Shown one piece after another: positions 6,628 to 10,005 of a stretch of 10,005 bases of DNA. The DNA is from Chitinophagia bacterium. GTDB taxonomy: Bacteria > Bacteroidota > Bacteroidia > Chitinophagales > Chitinophagaceae. A model generated the notes under the pieces. That model searched no databases. It was not told the DNA's origin and was given only the letters and a program-made list of their open reading frames with translations. The stretch is from contig RGMU01000041.1 of NCBI GenBank assembly GCA_010021705.1, positions 1 to 10,005 on the forward strand, read 5' to 3'. Made by a program: the position numbers and the translations under genes. Every line of letters starts with the position of its first letter. Position 1 is the stretch's first letter.

Positions 6628-7041
6628 ATGATAACAAAACTAAACCACGTGTGCATTTATGTGCTGAACCAAGAAAGTGCCTACGATTTTTATGTCAACA
6701 AATTGGGCTTTAAGGTGCACACTGATGCCCCCATGGGTCCCGGTATGCGCTGGCTAACCCTCTGCGCACCTGAACAGCCCGATGTAGAATTTACCATTAT
6801 TCAGGTAGAAGACGGCATGATATTTAAAAATGGTGCAGACGTTAAAATGAGAGAACTTATACAAGCAGGCACATTTGGCTTTGCCGTATTAGAATGCGAC
6901 AACCTGGTAGAAACCTACAACGACCTTAGTGCCAAAGGCGTAGAATTTCTAAAAATGCCCACCCACGAATTTTACGGCTACGAAGCCATTTTTAAAGATG
7001 ACTCCGGCAACTGGTTTTCATTAGGCGAAAAGAAGAAGTAG
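6628..7041 (+). CDS. VOC-family (glyoxalase/dioxygenase-fold) protein
   Basis: This 137-residue protein has the paired beta-alpha-beta-beta-beta arrangement of vicinal-oxygen-chelate proteins. The first half starts MITKLNHVCIYV with a candidate metal ligand at His7, then ESAYDFYVNKLGFKV and VEFTII with Glu54. The second half has GTFGFAVLECDN and ends YGYEAIFKDDSGNWFSL. Compared with glyoxalase I, the second-half histidine falls at a TFG sequence and the last glutamate position reads WFSL. The metal site may therefore be incomplete or rebuilt; this pattern is common in the uncharacterised bacterial branch. The substrate cannot be named. The gene has its own promoter and a possible hairpin terminator, so it is probably monocistronic. 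Fold assignment is firm, activity is open. Confidence 0.88.
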   Translation: MITKLNHVCIYVLNQESAYDFYVNKLGFKVHTDAPMGPGMRWLTLCAPEQPDVEFTIIQVEDGMIFKNGADVKMRELIQAGTFGFAVLECDNLVETYNDLSAKGVEFLKMPTHEFYGYEAIFKDDSGNWFSLGEKKK

Positions 7042-7054
7042 GGGGGTGCTTCTT

Positions 7055-7094
7055 AGCTATTTTGTGCCGCGTTGTTAGAAATAGCTTGATTTTT
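7055..7094 (+). terminator. Possible terminator of the VOC gene
   Basis: AGCTATTT (7055-7062) and AAATAGCT (7079-7086) are perfect 8-base complements around a 16-base loop, followed by TGATTTTT. The stem is AT-rich and the loop long, so termination strength is doubtful. The trailing T-run overlaps the -33 element of the next gene. Confidence 0.35.
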
Positions 7095-7124
7095 GACCAT
7101 TACGCCTTATATTAGGTTATTTTG
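7093..7124 (+). promoter_or_regulatory. Promoter of the GIY-YIG-like gene
   Basis: TTG at 7093-7095 and TTATTTTG at 7117-7124 are separated by 21 bases; the -7 box has one mismatch to TAnnTTTG. This places transcription start near 7130. The TTG at 7093 is thus promoter rather than start codon, and ATG 7159 is the start. Confidence 0.45.
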
Positions 7125-7158
7125 TATAGCTTTACCTACAATTATTTTAACAACAATT

Positions 7159-7998
7159 ATGGTAGTTAAGTTTCAGCCTGCTCCTTTTAAGCCCGGAAAC
7201 AGAACTCATTACTTGCCATTAAGAGAAATACCCGGTATTTATGTTTACGGACTGCGGCTGCTAATTGACGGGAGTATAAAATTTGTGCCTCTTTATATCG
7301 GAATTAGTGTTGATTTAGAACACAGTTTATTGAAACATTACCGTGACCAAAAAACGGGAGGCAATAGCTGTAACGAACTGTTTAATCTAAACGGGAGAAG
7401 TTCAGTTGCTTCAATTAAAGCCTTATATGCGGATATGAAAATGTATGACTCGTTTAGTACCATACCACAGCACCCTAAGCGATTAAGCATTCCATCGTTA
7501 ATTTGGTTTAACGCTGCTGCTTTTTTTAATTGGAGACTTGCACCATCTATTTCCACCTATAAGGCAAATTCAGGAGTAATGAACAGTATAAAACCTGACG
7601 GAGATTTAGACAAAATAGGTACTACCGCTGCATTAAAGTTAAAAAAGGATATAGAAGACTCTAAGGCACTTTTTGATGATAACTTCTATTTTATTTATGC
7701 CCGTCTTAGTACCGATGTTCACATACCCAATACTCATCAGCTATTCATACCCGATTATCGTTCATGCCGATATCTTATTGGGAGGGCAAATGGACCGGGT
7801 AAAAACATTTGTGAGGCTATTGAACTTGCAACAAAAAAAGCATTTAGTTGCCACTTAGGGATACATTCTACAGCCAATGCTGTGGGCACTTTGCACCCCA
7901 TGGAAATTGATATTTCTACTATACAGCATGACCTTGTGAATGTTGGGGGTCATAATTTTGGAAATCCTTACATACATCCACTAATAATACGTGTATAG
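7159..7998 (+). CDS. Uncharacterised protein with a divergent GIY-YIG-like N-terminal motif
   Basis: I do not recognise this 279-residue protein as a named family. Near the N-terminus it reads IPGIYVYGL (GIY at residues 26-28) and later VPLYIGISVDLEHSLLKHY (YIG at 46-48), followed by helix-like sequence. This resembles the GIY-YIG nuclease core, although the 17-residue spacing is longer than the usual 10 or so. The catalytic Arg expected about ten residues after the YIG tyrosine is Ser56 (His55 before it). A late segment, NICEAIELATKKAFSCHLGI (about 216-235), could supply a glutamate like that ending the GIY-YIG core, but this is speculative. There is no clear signal peptide; the upstream extension from TTG 7093 would add a hydrophobic stretch but overlaps the promoter. 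Its base and codon use look less like the neighbouring housekeeping genes, hinting at transfer. It converges on the carboxylase gene 14 bases away. Confidence 0.6.
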   Translation: MVVKFQPAPFKPGNRTHYLPLREIPGIYVYGLRLLIDGSIKFVPLYIGISVDLEHSLLKHYRDQKTGGNSCNELFNLNGRSSVASIKALYADMKMYDSFSTIPQHPKRLSIPSLIWFNAAAFFNWRLAPSISTYKANSGVMNSIKPDGDLDKIGTTAALKLKKDIEDSKALFDDNFYFIYARLSTDVHIPNTHQLFIPDYRSCRYLIGRANGPGKNICEAIELATKKAFSCHLGIHSTANAVGTLHPMEIDISTIQHDLVNVGGHNFGNPYIHPLIIRV

Positions 7999-8012
7999 GG
8001 TAAAAACACTCC

Positions 8013-9554
8013 CTAAAGCGGTATGTTGCCGTGCTTGCGCTTAGGCATTTTTACTACTTTGTTTTGCAGCATGGTAAAGCCTTTTATTAGCTTTTGGCGG
8101 GTTTGAGAGGGGAGTATCACCTCGTCTATAAAGCCACGGGCAGCGGCACCATAAGGGGTGGCAAACTTTTCGTTGTACTCGGCTTCTTTTTCAGCCCATT
8201 TGCCGGCAGGGTTTTCTGCTTGGCTAATTTCTTTCTTAAATATAATTTCGGCTGCGCCTTTTGCTCCCATAACGGCTATTTCGGCTGTGGGCCAGGCATA
8301 GTTAAGGTCGGCACCTATGTGTTTAGAGTTCATTACGTCATAAGCACCGCCGTATGCTTTGCGGGTAATAACGGTAACTTTGGGCACGGTGGCTTCGCTA
8401 AGGGCATAAAGCAGCTTTGCGCCATTGGTAATAATGCCGTGCCACTCTTGGTCGGTACCGGGCAAAAAGCCGGGCACGTCCACCAATACTAACAATGGTA
8501 TGTTAAACGCATCGCAAAAGCGCACAAAGCGCGCCCCTTTCCGGCTGGAATTTATGTCTAACACGCCTGCCAAATAGGCAGGCTGATTGGCTACTATGCC
8601 TATGCTTTTACCGGCTATGCGGGCAAAGCCTACCACTATATTTTCGGCAAAGTCTTTGTGCACCTCCATAAAAGACTCTTCATCGGCAAGCTCGGCTATC
8701 ACGTCTTTAATGTTGTAAGGCTGATTAGGATTGGCGGGTATAAGAGTGTCTAAAGCGAGTCTTAATTCGTTGCCGGCGGGGTAGGCTATGCTTGGAGCGT
8801 CTTCTTCACAGTTTTGGGGCATATAGCTTAACAGTTGTTTAATGTTTTCTATACATTCCACTTCGTTGGCACAGGCAAAGTGCGTTACCCCCGATTTGGA
8901 AGCATGGGTATGTGCCCCGCCAAGTTCTTCGCTGCTAACGGTTTCATGGGTAACGGTTTTTACCACATTAGGACCGGTAACAAACATATAAGACGTGTGC
9001 TCTACCATCAATATAAAGTCGGTAATGGCAGGCGAATACACCGCCCCGCCGGCGCATGGTCCCATTATGGCAGATATTTGGGGTATTACGCCGGAAGATT
9101 GCACATTGCGGTAAAAGATATCGGCATAGCCCCCTAAAGACACCACGCCTTCTTGTATCCGCGCGCCGCCGCTATCGTTTAGCCCTATCACGGGCACGCC
9201 GTTTTGGAGGGCAAGGTTCATAATTTTAACTATTTTTTCAGCATGAGTTTCCGAAAGGCTACCGCCAAACACGGTAAAGTCTTGCGAAAACACATATACC
9301 GGTCTGCCGGCAATGGTGCCGTAGCAGGTTATCACGCCATCGCCTAAATACACCTCGTTTTCCATGTCAAAGTCGCGGCAGCGGTGCGTAACCAACATGC
9401 CAATTTCTTCAAACGAGCCTTCGTCAAGCAGCAACAGTAGCCTTTCGCGGGCGGTTAGTTTGCCTTTTTTGTGCTGTGATTCTACTCTGGCTTTGCCACC
9501 CCCTTGCAGGGCTTGCTGTTTTAGTTGGTTTAGTTGTTCTACTTTGTTGGTCAT
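8013..9554 (-). CDS. Biotin-dependent acyl-CoA carboxylase carboxyltransferase (beta) subunit
   Basis: This 513-residue protein has both crotonase-like halves of the PccB/MmdA family. The N-terminal acyl-CoA-binding half has VFGGSLSETHAEK (95-107), GLNDSGGARIQEGV (124-137) and the oxyanion-hole segment GPCAGGAVYSPA (165-176). The carboxybiotin-binding C-terminal half has DVPGFLPGTDQEWHGII (359-375) and ITRKAYGGAYDVM (396-408). It ends PKRKHGNIPL, as is usual. It transfers carboxyl between biotin and an acyl-CoA, most likely propionyl-/methylmalonyl-CoA; carboxylase and Na+-pumping decarboxylase versions cannot be separated from this subunit. No biotin carboxylase or carrier gene is adjacent. 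ATG 9554 is chosen because it gives the family N-terminus MTNKVEQLNQLKQQAL. An open extension to 9740 lies upstream of a -7 promoter box and has no family similarity. Confidence 0.94.
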   Translation of the reverse strand: MTNKVEQLNQLKQQALQGGGKARVESQHKKGKLTARERLLLLLDEGSFEEIGMLVTHRCRDFDMENEVYLGDGVITCYGTIAGRPVYVFSQDFTVFGGSLSETHAEKIVKIMNLALQNGVPVIGLNDSGGARIQEGVVSLGGYADIFYRNVQSSGVIPQISAIMGPCAGGAVYSPAITDFILMVEHTSYMFVTGPNVVKTVTHETVSSEELGGAHTHASKSGVTHFACANEVECIENIKQLLSYMPQNCEEDAPSIAYPAGNELRLALDTLIPANPNQPYNIKDVIAELADEESFMEVHKDFAENIVVGFARIAGKSIGIVANQPAYLAGVLDINSSRKGARFVRFCDAFNIPLLVLVDVPGFLPGTDQEWHGIITNGAKLLYALSEATVPKVTVITRKAYGGAYDVMNSKHIGADLNYAWPTAEIAVMGAKGAAEIIFKKEISQAENPAGKWAEKEAEYNEKFATPYGAAARGFIDEVILPSQTRQKLIKGFTMLQNKVVKMPKRKHGNIPL

Positions 9555-9608
9555 TATTGTTATATTTATGGGGTATGTGCTATATGCCCGTAGTTTAAGT
9601 TTGGGAGG

Positions 9609-9616
9609 CAAATATA
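9609..9616 (-). promoter_or_regulatory. -7 promoter box of the carboxyltransferase gene
   Basis: Minus-strand TATATTTG (9616-9609), followed by C, matches TAnnTTTG exactly. No TTG is seen at the ideal -33 spacing. Transcription would begin near 9603, giving a leader of about 50 bases to ATG 9554 and excluding the open-frame extension toward 9740. Confidence 0.5.
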
Positions 9617-9771
9617 AGGCTATGGAGCTTATATTATACTTTACTGCTGGCGCAAATAGGCGAATAGTGCAAAAAAGAGGGCGCATAAGTACTGCTCCAA
9701 TAGCCTCTTTGGAAAAGAAGAATTTACATGATAGGCACAAAAACGACTTATCATAGATAATCGGAATAATT

Positions 9772-10005
9772 TTAACTTAAACCGGCTATATCTTCTTCGC
9801 TTAGCCCCAATTTTGCCATTACTTTTGCTTTAGCAATATCCATATCTAACATTGCTTTAGCCGCTATTAGCTTGCTTTTCAATTCTCCCTCCTGCAAGCC
9901 TTCTGCTTTGCCTTTCTCCAATCCCTCCTGCAAGCCTTCTGCTTTACCTTCAGCTTTTCCCATCTCTAATCCCTCCTGCAAGCCTTGTTGCAAGCCTTCT
10001 TGCAA
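9772..10005 (-). CDS. C-terminal tail of a probable Rpn-family PD-(D/E)XK nuclease/transposase-like protein (partial)
   Basis: Only the last 77 residues are in the window; the gene continues beyond 10005 and its start is not visible. The fragment is a run of EG-containing repeats (LQEGLEKGKAEGLQEG and variants). A short helical domain follows, LIAAKAMLDMDIAKAKVMAK, then LGLSEEDIAGLS. This arrangement, an EGxxEG low-complexity linker followed by a helix and a 'GLS.EEI..L' ending, is typical of the Rpn / PD-(D/E)XK recombination-promoting nuclease family (Pfam PDDEXK_2 type). The catalytic domain itself is not seen, so the call depends on the tail alone. It lies 217 bases upstream of the carboxyltransferase start on the same strand, separated by that gene's own promoter. 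Confidence 0.6.
   Translation of the reverse strand: MQEGLQQGLQEGLEMGKAEGKAEGLQEGLEKGKAEGLQEGELKSKLIAAKAMLDMDIAKAKVMAKLGLSEEDIAGLS
9887..9984 (-). repeat. Tandem coding repeats in the Rpn-like tail
   Basis: The 14-base word CCCTCCTGCAAGCC (plus strand) occurs at 9887-9900, 9923-9936 and 9971-9984, spaced by 36 and 48 bases, both multiples of 12. It encodes the (E)GLQEG units of the tail. Further partial units (CAAGCCTT) follow to the window end. In-frame copy-number change would lengthen or shorten the linker without breaking the gene. Confidence 0.8.

Noticed and set aside
7991..8014. Bidirectional terminator between the converging GIY-YIG-like and carboxyltransferase genes
   Set aside because: Only 4-base complementary pieces (GTGT/ACAC, AGGG/CCCT) are present, too weak to call.
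8094..8492. 132-codon plus-strand frame inside the carboxyltransferase gene
   Set aside because: It is antisense to highly conserved PccB-family sequence; its Gly/Phe-rich content reflects the opposite strand only.
9555..9740. N-terminal extension of the carboxyltransferase (62 residues)
   Set aside because: The family N-terminus fits ATG 9554 and a perfect -7 box lies inside the extension.
9728..9754. ATGATA/TATCAT inverted repeat as a terminator for the Rpn-like gene
   Set aside because: The stem is only six AT-rich pairs with a 15-base loop and no T-run after it on the minus strand.
9364..9756. 130-codon plus-strand frame crossing the carboxyltransferase start
   Set aside because: Its first half is antisense to the conserved N-terminus of that gene and the rest covers its promoter; no family similarity.

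Overview
The window looks like a chromosomal segment from a member of the Bacteroidota, plausibly a Chitinophagales or Sphingobacteriales relative; this is inference. The main evidence is promoter architecture. Upstream of most genes there is a -7 box of the form TAnnTTTG, several with a TTG about 19-21 bases upstream, and there are no obvious Shine-Dalgarno sequences. The housekeeping proteins (L21, L27, RecF, YicC, acyl-CoA carboxylase beta subunit) also read like Bacteroidota orthologues. Short, nearly leaderless 5' UTRs seem common, and the promoter boxes repeatedly show that the longest open frame starts too far upstream.

Layout, left to right. A TerC-family membrane protein is followed by the ribosomal protein pair rplU-rpmA, which ends in a perfect 30-base palindromic terminator. 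A yicC gene comes next on the same strand from its own promoter. A stretch of about 600 bases without an intact gene follows. It holds a decayed HNH/recombination-endonuclease-VII-like fragment on the minus strand and two repeat-like segments of kinds common between genes in this phylum. recF comes next and overlaps, tail to tail, a minus-strand membrane-bound PAS histidine kinase. A 293-base divergent intergenic region separates the kinase from a small VOC (glyoxalase-fold) protein. A protein with a GIY...YIG signature but without the expected catalytic arginine follows. It converges on a minus-strand acyl-CoA carboxylase carboxyltransferase gene. The window ends inside the C-terminal tail of a probable Rpn/PD-(D/E)XK transposase-like nuclease with low-complexity EG-rich repeats.

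Most genes appear to be single transcription units; only rplU-rpmA looks like a clear operon. The core genes serve translation, RNA turnover, recombinational repair and acyl-CoA metabolism. The accessory content consists of the decayed endonuclease, the GIY-YIG-like protein and the Rpn-like tail. I see no complete, convincing new multi-gene system. The most interesting items are the divergent GIY-YIG-like protein and the unannotated endonuclease VII-like relic downstream of yicC. I see no tRNA, rRNA, CRISPR array or intact insertion sequence.
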